From Endomychus coccineus (lineage: Eukaryota > Arthropoda > Insecta > Coleoptera > Endomychidae), in the NCBI GenBank assembly GCA_958510875.1, contig OY294069.1, positions 4,154,001 through 4,218,000 of the forward strand: a DNA stretch of 64,000 nt. Direction: 5' to 3'. The position numbers were made by a program, and so were the translations under genes. Within the stretch, counting starts at the first letter, position 1, and the number at the start of each line of letters is the position of its first letter. A model generated the notes under the pieces. It saw nothing but the letters and a program-made list of their open reading frames with translations, was not told the origin of the DNA and searched no databases. Positions 1 through 12,539 of this stretch are shown here, in pieces.

Positions 1-56
1 GCTAACTGTGTTGATAAATTTTCATAAATAATATTTGTATAATAGAATACGGTTTC

Positions 57-87
<31 letters not shown>

Positions 88-550
88 ATTTGAATGTCAG
101 ACATAAATTTACAATCACTCCTCCTCTACATAAATCCAATAGCTTCAAACGATGCTTTTCATATCAAATATATAAGTTTGTATAATGGAGTCTCGAAGAA
201 TTTGAAACTAAATAAGATATCGTCTTTCAAGAAAAAAATGTATAATATACTGTTCCAGAAACAAACCGATGAGAATCAAGTGAGATACTTTATCAGGTAC
301 CTATGTATCATCTTTAAGAAGCTAGTAATTTCAAAATAATATAGTGACAGAAAGTAGATTGAGTTAGAATGTAAGCGTTTAGTGCATATTACCAGCATTT
401 ACTATTTTAGGGTTCAAGTGGTAGATCGAGGGGTGGTTCGCTGTCCGCTTGAGCTTCGCCCTAAGATTTTCATTTCAGTTGTTCATATTATAGTAATATT
501 CTGTTAATGTCATATAGGGATTATAACAACTATTTTGTGGAAATAAAGAC
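1..550. other. AT-rich DNA, no gene seen
   Basis: AT-rich sequence with a TA microsatellite (63-88). A short open frame at 94-339 resembles no family I know and has the low-complexity composition of random AT-rich DNA, so I do not call it a gene. Confidence 0.5.
63..88. repeat. (TA)n microsatellite
   Basis: About twelve uninterrupted AT dinucleotides, read directly from the sequence. Confidence 0.95.
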
Positions 551-554
551 TTAG

Positions 555-1000
555 AAAATTCGACCGCCCTTCCTGAACATTGTCTTGAATATAATCATCA
601 ATTCTATTACGAAGATGTTAATATTTTACTTAAAGAAACCAATTATTATGAAGGATCTATCCTGGAGATGATTCACATAGAAGAAGACTCTAAGTCTATA
701 AATCATTGAACAGATATTCAATCATTGAGTCAAATTTATACTATTTCAATCAATTGAAACCCTTGCAAATTTATACATGCGTCTTTATAATGTAAGGTCT
801 GAAAACCTTTTCCTAATACCTCATGAATCTTCAACATCAGGTTCGAAAGTGAATACTTGAGCGTATTATAGTCTCATTCAAACATTGCATGAAATGACTT
901 CAAATATTAAAAGTAGATTGAGACTGAATCATACATAAAGACGAAAATAATAACCATATGTTAGTGTGACCTATTTCCCAGGAATTTATATATAATTGAT
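555..1000 (+). pseudogene. PLE-A 3' fragment (GIY-YIG C-terminus and 3' terminus)
   Basis: Positions about 558-760 translate to the C-terminal tail of the PLE-A protein seen intact at 42-44 kb, including motifs like NHQFYYEDVNIL, KETNYY and LEMIHI. A TGA interrupts the stretch where the intact copies read NHR. The fragment continues into the PLE-A 3' untranslated region and ends with the family terminus (GTGTGACCTATTTCCC-like, about 960-990). The ribozyme zone (about 893-938) is heavily mutated, although the closing half-stem AAAGAC survives. The reverse transcriptase is missing. It is an old 5'-truncated copy. Confidence 0.8.
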
Positions 1001-2240
1001 ACAAGTGCCCCTCTAATTCTTTTGTGCAGTGTATTCTTTCATTAATTATCATTGTCAAAAGGGGTAAGTTTATCTGTAGCATTCACTCATTGAGGCTATG
1101 AATTCAGATCGGTAAGTGCTCTGTAGAAATACAAATTCCACGATTTCAGTGAAATGAATCGCAAAAGGGGTTGTCTAATTATCAAAACAATCTCCTGCTA
1201 ACTATCTAAATCAAATACCATTCCATTCCATTGTGATCCTTAGGTATTATCGATATCTGTCATCTTGAGAGTTAAGCTCATTAGCTAATGTCAAAAATAT
1301 CGCTTCGTACCGCCCTCTACGGATGACGTCGTTGTCGTGTAATTTGTAAATATATCAATTACGAGCTTCAGCGATGTATTGTTTTGACAAATCCGCCGCA
1401 CCCGCGTGCGTAAAATATGTAAATTACCCATGATTAACTGGGAAGCAGTTTCTCTTGAGAACCCTTGAATATACACAAGCTACTCTGAAACGAAACCGAG
1501 TTTACGAGAAACGTTTCAGGGGCTTTAGCTTATCGTTTAAATTTAAATTCGATTTGAGGAAGAGCAATGTGTCCTGAATACTAAAACGATGGGCCTGATA
1601 GTATTCTTTGGATAATTTCGTGTAGACGCTCTAGAGCCGTACGTGAGTTCTAATTATGTTATCGCTCGAACGACTCGATGAGCACAAACTTTGGATTGAC
1701 GTTATTATATTCCTAACTACATAATCGAGTCAGGTGGAAGAATATGCACAGGTTCTTGATAACTGGAAGCTTTTCTTGCATACTGTGATGTTCGTATGCA
1801 CTTAATTCTCAATGCAACTGAGTAACATTCTCGTATTGTTCCTAATAACAGTAACAGCTTACTGTCAAGAGATACGACAAGAGAAATTCAATTAACAAAA
1901 CGACGAGATGGCTAATTCAAGAACTATTAGAGATGAACTTTTGAACTCTTGATGCGAAAACACTTTCCAGGTAGTCTGGTTCTGAACCAGCAAATACCAA
2001 TTCTGAAGGGTCGATATAAGGCTACCCAACCTGGAGGATGTATGCTGGTCAAAATCGTACTAACCCTTGAATCATTCGAATCTACTGGTAAGGACGGCAT
2101 ATTCGCCGCTTTACTCCAAAACAGACTGGAGATTTTATTACTCTTCCTCATAAATACATTCGAAGCAAGTCTGATGTGTTATTATATATCATCTAGCTGG
2201 TCGATGATTGTGGTAATATATACCATGAATCGGCGAAGCA
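1000..2240. other. No recognisable gene
   Basis: Short open frames on both strands (for example 1949-2248 and its antisense 1927-2151) overlap one another and carry no known motif. I see no repeat family from elsewhere in the window here. Confidence 0.4.
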
Positions 2241-3320
2241 GTTCATAATGCCATTTCGTCAAGATGCAGTAAATCCCTCGGTTTCGGATGTAAGCCTGGC
2301 TGACCTTAGGTAGCCGAAGGTCAGCCTTGTTTACAAGCCTATCGTTTCGATGTTTGTTCAGGAAACAGCGTGTATTGGCTTTTCAACATACTACCTGAGG
2401 ATTAGATATTGTGCTCCGTGGCATTTATCTGGGCTTTCGGACGAGAAGGTTGCAATTCGAGGTCGCACTCTAGTTGGCCTCCTCGACTGAAGTGAAACTC
2501 GAAACCAAGCTCTTCCGCAGCTTTTTGTGTCGTCTTAACGATAAAGGCCAATTTGTTACTTTCAAAGAGGCACAGGACGGGGTTCGAACTCCCAAAAACT
2601 TTTCACGCCATACTTAGAACTACACTTCTATGCAGATCCCCCAACTGAGGAGTTCGCTAACTCACTGGAAACGTGAATGCGGAAAATGGTTAATCTAGAA
2701 TGCAAACTGTGTTGTATATGCAATATTTCTCAGGTGTCTTCGTCGATACTATGCAGCTCATCGACCATCCATTACACCTTTCTGAAAGTGTATAGCGAAA
2801 CTGGAACGACAACCATATTTATTGCATGCGTATTGTTTTCCTTTGAAAGTTCGGACGACCGAATCATATGAACACGGTTCCTGTACTTGCCGCAGAAAAC
2901 CATCTTGTAACCTTGTAGGCGTCATAATTAGGACGTTGATCAATTTCCTGGAATCGAATGGTCTTTCCAGCATCAATATGCTTCTGTCGGCAAGCTTGAT
3001 GGAGGTTTTTCTGCCCAGAGGCATACAGTTTCAGCTCATTCATGTAAAATAAATAAGTGATCTGATGCCTCCGTTCTTCCGGGGGTCCAGAGTAATATTC
3101 ACGAGGCCGTCTTGACGCAATCTCGAGCGGCAACAGTGATATGTAAAAAAGAGGCGACTCAAGAAGTCTCCTTGAGAAACACCACTTTTGAATGTTACCA
3201 AATCTGTCGTAACTCGTCGTGAGCCTGATGTGATGACGAAACGAGTCTTTCAGAGTGGCAACAGATATTCTATGCATCCTACTAGTGCAGTTGGTACCGC
3301 AAGGCATTGTAGCGAATTTA
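2240..3320 (-). pseudogene. LINE-C reverse transcriptase and 3' part (R4/Dong-like), degenerate
   Basis: The minus-strand frame 3307-2864 carries a non-LTR reverse transcriptase stretch: PLFYISLLPLEIASRR, then YYSGPPEERRHQIT and LFYMNELKLYASGQKNL. This corresponds to the domain 5-6 region, where the catalytic FYMDD box has become FYMNE, so the copy is dead. Downstream (2240-2640) lies sequence matching the 3' part of the sister copy at 26.7-27 kb. RTs with a YMDDLKLYA box are typical of the R2/R4/NeSL group with a restriction-like endonuclease. R4/Dong is my best guess and is inferred. Several frameshifts are present. Confidence 0.75.
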
Positions 3321-3329
3321 ATAATAGCT

Positions 3330-3910
3330 AATGTGATGTTGAATAAAATGCTTTGTGCTAGTCAATCCAGGAGTCTTTTGGAAAGGTTGTCCTTGTAGAA
3401 TACAGAGTTATGTGTGATAAATTCATCTATCACCCTCCATGCTCTCTTTGGCTCACTCTGCTAGCTGATGCTTTCAATTACCGGATTTCAACGGCGGTGA
3501 GTGGAAAAACGCTTTGATGTGTGCTAGGGCTTGATTGTCTAGGTGAATTGGCTGCGATGACTCATATACTCCTTTCCAGAACTGCTATATCTTCTCCACA
3601 GTCGGAGGGGCAACAATAATTCTGCACAGTGAAAATTCAAAAAGCCAGAACTGGCTTTCGCAAAACAAGGAATTGTCCTTGATGCGTTTGGCCCGTCTAG
3701 CTGAATTTATTTTTTTCACACTCAGGGTTCGAACCCTATCCGCCAAATGTTGCTTGATGGTCGTTATAGCTGTACATCCTAGTGTGTGATGGTGGTGGCA
3801 TGTGTCTGCGGCTATATGCCTAATTTTTGAGTGAAAGCCCTGTCGCTAGAAATAAAATACATCACTCACTGGATTCGAGTCGACTGGATTTTGACTTGAA
3901 CTTTGTGTAG
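3330..3910 (-). pseudogene. LINE-C upstream fragment
   Basis: On the minus strand, 3620-3480 translates to a stretch with PPTVE, FWKGVYESSQPI and FHSPPLKS, matching the segment N-terminal to the RT in R4/Dong-like elements. The DNA matches 31786-32100 closely (shared ACTCCTTTC, AGAAATAAAAT and TTCGAACCCTATCCG-type blocks). It lies directly upstream, in element order, of the RT fragment at 2240-3320, so both are probably one insertion. Confidence 0.65.
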
Positions 3911-3939
3911 GGGCCGTTCTCTCGACAACTAGGGTACTA

Positions 3940-4085
3940 GATGTTATCCCAGATAAAGAACAAAAATCTTGTCAAATTAGTGAACCATTTGACAAAATCT
4001 ACAACTAAGCCCTTGAACGTACCTTAATAATCAGCTTGCTATCATTGGGCCAGTCTTCAATTTTCACATTATTAAACCATCAACC
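3940..4085. repeat. Dispersed repeat R1 fragment
   Basis: This resembles 47610-47710 and 48430-48540: a shared block runs from a GTTATC...GATAA stretch through ATCTA..ACTAA.CC.TTGAACG to TAATCA.CT..ATC.TTG. The other copies are mixed with LINE-E 3' sequence, so R1 may be the untranslated tail of that LINE. Confidence 0.55.
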
Positions 4086-4089
4086 ATCA

Positions 4090-5760
4090 GAGTTGTAGGT
4101 TTTATAAGAAGACGTAACAAGCTTTGCTTATAATTAGAGGTCAGTCATGATAGATCACATGGTCGCAATGTTGAGATCGATGCTTGGCTCACTCACAAGA
4201 ACCCTAGCCTGATAGCTCGCTCCTATAAGCCATTAAGCCTTCAGGCGAATGCCTTGACACAAACATCACAATAACCAGATTTTAAACTTACAAATTTTAA
4301 GAAGATAGAAATCCGCTTGTGAATGTGTCTCCGGCAAAAAAACATTCCCCAGTCTATTTTTCATTCAGTTCGGGCTGCGAGTTAATATTTCTTCGTGTAT
4401 TAAACTACTGCGGCTCATAATTAAGAATTAGGGGGTCAGTGAACACATTGTTTCGCAACTTGCTCAACGGTTTCATTTGTACTAGTTCAAATTGTGCTGA
4501 AAGACAACGGACCCGTGAACAATTAAAAATAACATCCGTGTAATATTGCCATGCAAAAATGAAGGATTATAATGTGCGGGTCCTCGAATCGATATTGTTG
4601 ACGGCGGATTTTATTTAATCTTTCCGCTGCTTATTCGGAGTCTCACAGTAGATCCTCCCTGAAACTGAAGTAATCGCAACATGTACGTGATTGCTGTTAT
4701 TTTATTGGGTAAAAAAGTGTGTGAGCTTGCCCCCGATATATCATTAGCAGAAACAACATCTAAGTTGGCTTACTGAAGCGTTCGATCGCGATTACAACTC
4801 AAAATTGCAATCTCGAAGTATTTGAAATCATTTAAATTGTAGTGTGAGATTACAAAAAGTGGAAAATGAGAAGGATGACAACATCAAAATGAAGGAACTC
4901 TTCGAACATATCGACATTTAGTATTGGAGGAATAGCAAGCTTCAATTCACAATATTTGATGGATATTCGAGTGAAAAATACGGAACTATCGTCCGTCTTG
5001 GAAATAATTGCGATATTACTCATCGACTCCCACAAACAATAGCGTAAAAGTTGTGTCAGCGTATTTGAATTAATAATTGAGATTTTTTTGGAATACATCT
5101 TAAGAAAACTCCAAGCCAGGAAATTTTTATTTTTTTTATATAAATTATGTATAATAGTATTTGGATACATTTCAAATTCAAGAACTGATAATATCTCATG
5201 TGTATAATGAGTTACACCTAAATGTTACAATAAAGTAACTTTTGTATGTGTACGTAAATGGAGAAATATTGTAAATAAATAAAAAATAAAATTAAAATTA
5301 CATTGGTATTAAGTTTCTAATATATATCCGTAATACATTTAAAATCAAATTAAATTAAAATGATTAATAAAAACAGTTTTTCTCTTCATTCTTTCATCCT
5401 ACCTTCAGTCAGTAAGAAATAAAGAGAATTTCTCTTGGTTTTGGAAAATGAATCGTTTAGAAATTGTTTTAATATCTATAGAAAGCAAGTTATAGCAATT
5501 TACCGCAAGATATAGGAATGTTCTTTATGGTCTAGATTTAGTGCATATAGCGATGCTGAGTTGTTTAGTTGTAGTGTTCCTAGTTAAATGTGTATGATAA
5601 GTGTGACTTTTATAATTCACTTTTTGGTGGAAAAACTTACATACAGTATGAGTGTACAAATTTCTCACATTTAAAATTTCTTCCGAGTATAAATGTTCCG
5701 TGAGAAATAATTTAGATTTATATTTGATAACTTTTGAAATGTAGTTGTGGCTAATATTTA
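4090..5760. other. No recognisable gene
   Basis: AT-rich. A 106-codon minus-strand open frame (5170-4850) has no recognisable motif and runs through poly-A/T. I see no matches to the other repeats in the window. Confidence 0.4.
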
Positions 5761-5764
5761 GAAT

Positions 5765-6365
5765 TTCTTATGAATTATTATACAACCCGCCCCATGCGAT
5801 TATACCATAACGTATTAATGACTCCCCATGGTTTCATGTATTGTAGATCTATAGCTATTATATCTTCCAAAGTGTCCCAGTTATTTCCTCCATGTACGAC
5901 GATCATATCATCTGCAAAAGCTGCCAGTCTTCCACATAAGTTCTTAGAAAGTAAGAGATCATGAATTTATATAGAGAATATCGTGAGCCCTAATAGACTT
6001 CCTTGTGGTATGCCAACAGTTGATATTTCGTCATTGCTCCTTTTGTCACCAATTTTAGTTTTTTGCGTCCGGTCAGTCAGATAACTTTCAAGTAGGTTAA
6101 GAGTTAATGCCAATATCCTCTAGTTTTCATAGTGAGAGACCGTGATCAACAGTATCAAAGGCTTCTGCCAAATGGATGAAGACGCCCATGACCTTTTTGT
6201 TTTGATCTACATTTGACGTAATATTGCTTACAAATTCTGAGATTGCATCCTGAGTAGAAGTTTTCTCGCGGAACCCATATTGAGTTTCATTCATTATTTT
6301 GAATTTTTCTAAAAATCTATTAAGCCTTTTTGATGAGTTTTTCTGGCTCTTGACATTACCGTTGT
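5765..6365 (-). pseudogene. Jockey/CR1-like LINE reverse transcriptase, degenerate
   Basis: Read on the minus strand with frameshifts, the segment begins with MNETQYGFREKTSTQDAI, the usual QYGFR..ST..A block of jockey/CR1-type reverse transcriptases. It continues with AEAFDTVDHG (motif A, catalytic Asp retained) and reaches AAFADDMIVVHGGN near 5900 (motif C, FADD box intact). Stops and indels between the motifs show that it is not functional. Neither the endonuclease nor the 3' end is visible next to it. Confidence 0.8.
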
Positions 6366-7735
6366 GTGATCATATGCGAAGTGGAATTTTCGAGGTTGGG
6401 ATTTCAAATGTTGGGAAGGGAATATTGAAAATGAACTTATCAAGTTCGAATTCGCAATCAACGTTCATAAAATTAAGGGTAACGAAGTGAATCTTAATTT
6501 TATTGTTTGATCAGAAACTGTTTCATTCTCCACTGTTACTATCTGTATTCATTCATATTTCATTAGCAAGATCGGTTGTTACGTCGAATACGCACAAACA
6601 ACCGAACCACAGGCAGCTGTTTACTTAAGTAGGTACATTCAATTACTTAGGCGAAACTTTATAAACGCTAAAGTGTAATGTTTGTATCTGTTATAATTGT
6701 TTTGTTCGCAAACTTGCTATTATAATGTCACAAAGTTATTTACGCTTAGAATTAGTTTTCTAAAATTAGATACAAGCTCGTCGTTCGCCACCCCTTTCTC
6801 TCTTCCTCCGCCTCTGGTGTTCGAATCAGCAATGGTACCCGGAGGCAAGGTGCCTGTCTCTCTCAACCAGCGAGTCCTTGAATGTCTAGTTTCATCAGTT
6901 ATCAACTTGTACGATACTGAATAGAACACTTACATGTTCACGGTTTTTTGATTCCAATCATGAGAAATTCAATATTCAAGATGATGCAGTTGAAAAAAGA
7001 CTCTTAATCGGCCTCGTCCATTTCAATTGTAGCTTGTAAAAATGTCACCGTTAATTTTTTATAATTTAAAACTTGTAGTCTAGGAATCATAAATTCGTCC
7101 ACTTAAGTACCATAAGTACCTTATTTTCATTATTCATCATGGTGAGAATTTGTTATATAAGCATATGTGAACTTGCACGAAGGCACGTATGTTATAGATC
7201 ACTTATTACTCGTACATGTATTATACTTACGAACGCAAGGTAACCCCCCGATGTCGATCATTCCATAATATAACTCACTAGCTGCGATGTCTTTTCCCAA
7301 GCTACGATATGTAATAAAAATATTTATAGTGAGTATAAACAGCTGAATGCTCGGAAAGACCAATGATTATACTCTATGTCATATAAAAAGTTATTACAAT
7401 TGACAGGGATACCTATGATATTGAATAGTCTGTAACGGACATTATGTGACAGTCAATGTATCAGCTTGATGGGTAATGTGTTGTCTGTCTGAACTGTGAT
7501 AATGATCCATTGATCCATGGATCCGTCTGTCATGTAAATTATACGTGATTATGTGTTGTCAGAAAAGCCAAAATATATCGAAACCCTCTTATCCTATTTG
7601 GGATTGACTTTCGGAAAATTTACGTCGTTTATTTTCCTATACTTTGCCAAAACGAGAGAACCTGTAACGTTCGTTAGCTAGCAGTAACAAATTGGGAGCG
7701 GGGAAAGGCATTCGAATTTTTTCCGAAAGTTTGGA
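6365..7735. other. No recognisable gene
   Basis: Short antisense-overlapping open frames near 6697-6929 lack known motifs. No long repeat was found. Confidence 0.4.
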
Positions 7736-7739
7736 GGTT

Positions 7740-8150
7740 ATAGGCAAAGGAAAGTAACTCACCACTCAGTCAAATACTTGGGAGTTGTCCATTGCTACAG
7801 TTGAATATTCCCCATCTTTTTTCTCGCGATTTCTGCCATACCTGTAGTACGAAGACAAGCAAGTGTCCTGTTGGTATCTGATGACGAAAGCCATATTTCC
7901 GGGCATGCACGATTTTGGAACTCTCCAGGTATTGGGTGAGCTCGAAGTAGATTGCTTCCTTCATCACTTTATAGTTCACAAATAATAGTGCAATGAGTCA
8001 ATAATAATCAGGAACAATCTTCTCTCCTTTTTTTTGAATTGGTTGTACTCTAGCTGTCTCTCAGCTGCAAGGAAACACACCAAATTTGTGTGGAAGGGTT
8101 AACAACCTGCAGAAAACATTTTCTAACCCTATGTGTGATTCCAACCTTTT
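7740..8150 (-). pseudogene. LINE reverse transcriptase N-terminal fragment
   Basis: The minus-strand frame 7979-7770 reads VMKEAIYFELTQYLESSK and then ARKYGFRHQIPTGHLL. This is the region before RT motif A in jockey/CR1-type LINEs, where KVFE..., LxxYLExxxI and QYGFR..ST occur. The frame is short and flanked by stops. It may be the same family as 5765-6365, but the two segments barely overlap within the RT domain. Confidence 0.65.
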
Positions 8151-9760
8151 TTTATCCTGTTCCCAAGTTCCCTATGCAACGTCTGCCATATAACCAACAA
8201 CGAACCTTTATCCGATACGATAAACTGGTATCAAAAGAACAAATTCAGTTGAATCCAAGATGGCGGGTGTATACACCTAGCCGTTTTCTGAAGGCAATTT
8301 GTTCAAATAACAGATGTTGGAAGAAGTTTGCTTTGAACACGGGAATACGATGAGTTTAATCTGTTATTTGCTAATAAAACGGAAAGTATATTCATGCTCC
8401 TATAGACTTTTTAATGAGGAATGAGTTATTTGCGTTAACTCGTTCAGATACTATATTTACCAGACATGAAGAAAGAATTCTTATTTTGCTCAGTTGCTTC
8501 AACATCTCCCATGAAGGTATTCCGTTTGGGGGGTATGAATCTAAAGAGATTTTGCTGCTTTAGGTTTTGATAATTCATCATTGGTCGAGTAGTCCCTCTA
8601 GATGAGTTCATTGAGGTTGAAAGAGTAATGGTGGAGCGGAAGACGAAGCACTCGATGACCGTATCTTTTTGACGACATGTTTACTGACTGTTGCTTATTA
8701 ATATTTTACAACCTCAACAACTGCGGTTTCATGAACGTGTTAACATACTCCATACCTATTATTCCTACGTAACCATTCTTGAATATCACATTTCTTGGAA
8801 GCTGATGTTGGTACTTCATTCATAACAATACTGTGATAACTAGCATTATCCGAAACGTAATTGGAGAACCAGGAATGAAACGTGCTCCACATGTCAAAAA
8901 TAACATTCTGTTCAAAATCATCTATGCACTTACGAAATCACTTCAGTATGTGCCGTTCCCTTCTTGAACATACAATGGCTTCACCTCTGATTAGTTACCT
9001 GTGAGTTTATTAACTGTTGAGACACTCAACTGTACAGCTGTCTCTAACGACAGCTATAGGAAGATATCGCTCTACATTCTAACGTTTCTATTGTATCATT
9101 TGTTTGAATCTAGGTGATAGCAATTCGGACATTCACGTAGCTGATACAGCCTACACGTGACGTACATGCAAGTAGAATTGCGGTTCTGAGAAGAACTGTC
9201 CATGTACTTCTGAATCCATGAACTGTCAAGTCCATGGAATAAAATACACTGCTGTGTCCGGTAACCCTGTGAAAAGTTGCCAATTGTCAACATGTAATAT
9301 TCCTGGTTTGACGGAGATAGTGCGATATCTGACAAGGATAAGTTTTACAAACAAAATTTGAAAGTTCAAAAGCGAGTATCACATTGAATATCTTACCTTG
9401 TCAAAAGTTACACTCAAGATGCCCATCTTTACATCCGCATTCAACCTCTCCCCGAATTCCGAGAAAGGTGTGACCTCTTGCCTCAATCTTCTGTTCTTTC
9501 AATGACCCGCTACCGTATCTAAATACTTAGCTTGGGCTATCAAACTACAGAGGTCAAGGTTCTCCCTTCTTGAGTTTGAACATTTCACAACAGTAATCGG
9601 AATAATGAATGATTATTGGATACATTTATTAACGTCCAAAACGTTACAATCTATTTAGGGAAATTGTATGAATGAATTACCTGCACTGAATTACTAGCTA
9701 TGGCGCCACTTCCATTCCAACGTGGATAGTCCAGGCCATGTCTAGAGATATCATCATCAG
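8150..9760. other. No recognisable gene
   Basis: Unique-looking DNA without motif-bearing frames. The short frames at 8090-8353 and 9335-9096 resemble no family I know. Confidence 0.4.
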
Positions 9761-10046
9761 CTACAGGGCGGAATATATGCAAAGTGCATATATTTGCATA
9801 TTTTGCATATTTTTACAAATTTCATAAAAAATTGCATATTTCGGCAAAAATAAAATTTGTGTACATATTTTTACGTTTTTCGTTTTATCAAAAGATTAAG
9901 CGCGACCCTTGCAGATAAATGAAATAATTTAAAAGGTGGGTAGGTTTTATTATTATATGGTTTATTGACCCATTTTATTATTATATGGTTTATTGCCGGC
10001 ATTTATTGGATGTTTAGGAATTTCCAAGTAATCAGCTTGCATAATT

Positions 10047-10276
10047 CACCGAACAGAAACAAGACAAGAAGGTTCACTTGAAGCTGGTGGTGCCAAGTCA
10101 TGTTCGGTGGTAGTAAGTATTGTCACCGAACAGAAACTTCTGTTCGGTGCGCTGATGAATTTATAACAAAACTTTCTTTTTTCGGGGTCTAGTTGGAATG
10201 CGGCGGCTTGTTTTTATAGTTCGGACTTCAAAGTACCGACCCCGAGTGAATCTTCTTGTCTTGTTTCTTTTCGGTG
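10047..10276. mobile_element. Nested MITE with 32 bp inverted ends (CACCGAACAG)
   Basis: The left end (10047-10078) and the reverse complement of the right end (10245-10276) agree at 30 of 32 positions. Between them lies a second near-perfect hairpin of the terminal motif, CACCGAACAGAA facing TTCTGTTCGGTG around 10124-10149, so the unit may be two termini joined. There is no coding capacity, and the target-site duplication is not clear. It is inserted within the larger 9764-10621 element. Confidence 0.65.
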
Positions 10277-10321
10277 CCTAATTGGAGAGCAAATGTGGTC
10301 TTTTCTTTTGTATTTATATTA

Positions 10322-10445
10322 CATATAAAAATTCTCGGGAAATAGGTCACATTAACACTTTGTTAATGTAACACTTTGTTAATGTGACCTATTTCACGAG
10401 AATTCTTATATATAATTCATACTGGGTCAAGAATCTTTATTATTA
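10322..10445. repeat. Palindrome of two PLE-A termini
   Basis: A left arm (about 10323-10357, minus-oriented) and a right arm (about 10377-10412, plus-oriented) of the PLE-A 3' terminus face outward from a short spacer. The conserved block GTCACATTAACAC and its reverse complement are both present, and the right tail carries the family tail ATTCATACTGGGTCAAGAAT. No ribozyme core or ORF remains. Confidence 0.8.
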
Positions 10446-10624
10446 TGTATTTGTATTGCATAGTTTAGTTTGTCGATAGATTCCATTTTTCCATGTTACA
10501 TTCAAGGCATATAATTGCATATTTTGACAAATAAATGCATATTGTTGCATATTTCGAAGAAAAACTATGCATCTATAAGCGCATATTTTAACTGAATTAA
10601 CGTGCATATATTACGCCCTTTAAA

Positions 10625-12535
10625 TCATCACCAATAGATATAACAAGACTGGACATAAAATGAACTGCCAACGGGTATAGTTTGTGACGCTATTAGTGAT
10701 AAATTCACAAGAAAATTTATATATATTAGAAAACAGAACAAGTCTAAAATTGATCTCGTGATTGATCGGTTATACTATGGCTAGATTTACTGGTTAATTG
10801 AAACACTCATACACTCATTAATTGTCACCATAATTGTTGAATATCACTAACTACAACTATATATATATATGATTTTAAGACTACCTAATATGAAATCTAA
10901 TGACCTAAAAATACCTATGCTTCAAGGGAAAGCCGTGTTATCATACGATGTCCCAACATCATCTTGGTCAAGTCGAAAGTGATCTGGTGATGCGACATTA
11001 TCTGCAAAGTTACCACTGCTAACTTGTCGGATAAACTTGATATATTATTACAGCATGTTAATACTTTGGTGAACATTGTGGTTGGTATAAAATATAATAT
11101 AATGAGCTTATCTAATCCATGATTTATGGGAAATAAATTTCTTATTGATATAACACGAATTCATATTTGCTGTCAAGGAAGCTTTGTAAGCTCCCATATT
11201 GCTGGTATATATCTGCGTTAGAAACTACTATACTAAACTATTCAAGAAAGTTACAGTCACAGATATATCTCGGCTTATACGTACATATTGAATCGCGAAA
11301 AGCTTCGATGGTGTCTCCCGAAAAATCGGAGAGATCGACGTTGTGTCGAAGCGAAGGGAAAAGGTGGAGAACCGCTGCCTTTAAGCAAAACTCCAGAGAA
11401 AATAGGAGGCGAATTGTGTTTGGTTAGCGCATTTACGGCGACGTTCCTTACGGTTCATTTTTCTTTTCGTTATACTGCCGCGTAGTTACGATTACGGCTT
11501 GTGGAGTTTCCCGGGAAATTGGACTTTATGTGCCGATATCGTGCCACTAGTCCTGCTAAATTGATGTGTTCTCGACTTGAACGGTCTTGTTACATTTAGA
11601 TGGGAGAGGGATTTACGTTTATGTTATGATTTACGAACACCTCTACCGTGCATAGTACAATAATGCGGCGAACAATTTCGTCATAAAAAGCAACATTTAC
11701 TATTTCCGCGGAGCAATATGAACAACATGACATGTTTGAATGTTTCATGTTTCCGATGATCATCGGTTCGATGATGCTGTTACCTGCGATCATTAGATGA
11801 TTCATATTCTCTGTTTGGTAGGCATGAAATGACGAAAATTATCCACACACATTAACAGGTGTTTTTACATCCTCCATGATAATACCACATCAGCCTTCTT
11901 GAAGCATGTGTGTAGCGGGAACGTAAGTTTCTTCCATATAGATAATGAGTAGACAGATATAGCTTCTATTCTAGGTAACCAAATGGGCTTGAGTTCCTTT
12001 AGTAATTTCCGGCTATCTTACACATTTCTTCGTCGCAATCCAAGTCTTTCTATTCCTTTTCTCAAAGATTCCTTGACACCTTGAAAAATTATTCTATGAA
12101 CTTGCCTGAGTGTAGTTATTTTTTCTGTAATACGGTGATTAATTGTGTATCTACGTGGAATTTCCACATCAGATTCATCCATGTTACCTTCTGAATTTTG
12201 GTTAGCTCTCTTTTTATATGAAAGTGAAAACATTTTCTGTTCAACTGCTTCTATATTTGTGATTTATTTGAACTCAAATTTTCTCGAACCTTCGGAACAT
12301 TCATTATTGCTACTATTTGATATATGTTCAAGTCAACAATCTCTCTTTCGCTAGAGGGCTTATCTTGCCTGGCATTGCTTCACCTTCCATAATATTCAAA
12401 GTGTTGCATACAATTTCTCTGCTTTATCCACTTGAAACCTTCTTCTCATGTCTACTATTTAAAGGAAATTGGAAACTGGAAACACAACGAATCCACAAAA
12501 ACTGTTAATAACAACTACTCAATCGATATTATTAT
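10625..12535. other. No recognisable gene
   Basis: Contains short AT runs (about 10858-10872). The overlapping small frames at 11167-11485 are in a relatively GC-rich patch but show no family motif, and antisense frames cover the same bases. Confidence 0.35.
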
Positions 12536-12539
12536 TTCC

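Larger units (their letters stand above)
9764..10621. mobile_element. Non-autonomous DNA transposon (MITE) with CAGGGCG ends and TGCATAT-rich subterminal repeats
   Basis: The left end begins CAGGGCGGAATATATGCA, and the right end read on the minus strand begins AAGGGCGTAATATATGCAC, giving imperfect terminal inverted repeats of about 17 bp. Both subterminal zones (9775-9850 and 10505-10615) are crowded with TGCATAT and ATGCATAT words, as expected for transposase-binding subterminal repeats. CAGGG ends are common in hAT elements, so hAT-like is a reasonable inference, but I found no clear 8 bp target duplication. A second MITE and a PLE terminal palindrome sit inside it. Confidence 0.6.

Noticed and set aside
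2864..3052. Plus-strand frames overlapping LINE-C
   Set aside because: These are antisense shadows of the minus-strand reverse transcriptase reading.
3720..3745. tRNA-like T-arm (GGTTCGAACCC)
   Set aside because: No acceptor, D or anticodon arms surround it, and the same block at 31945-31970 lies within LINE-C coding DNA.
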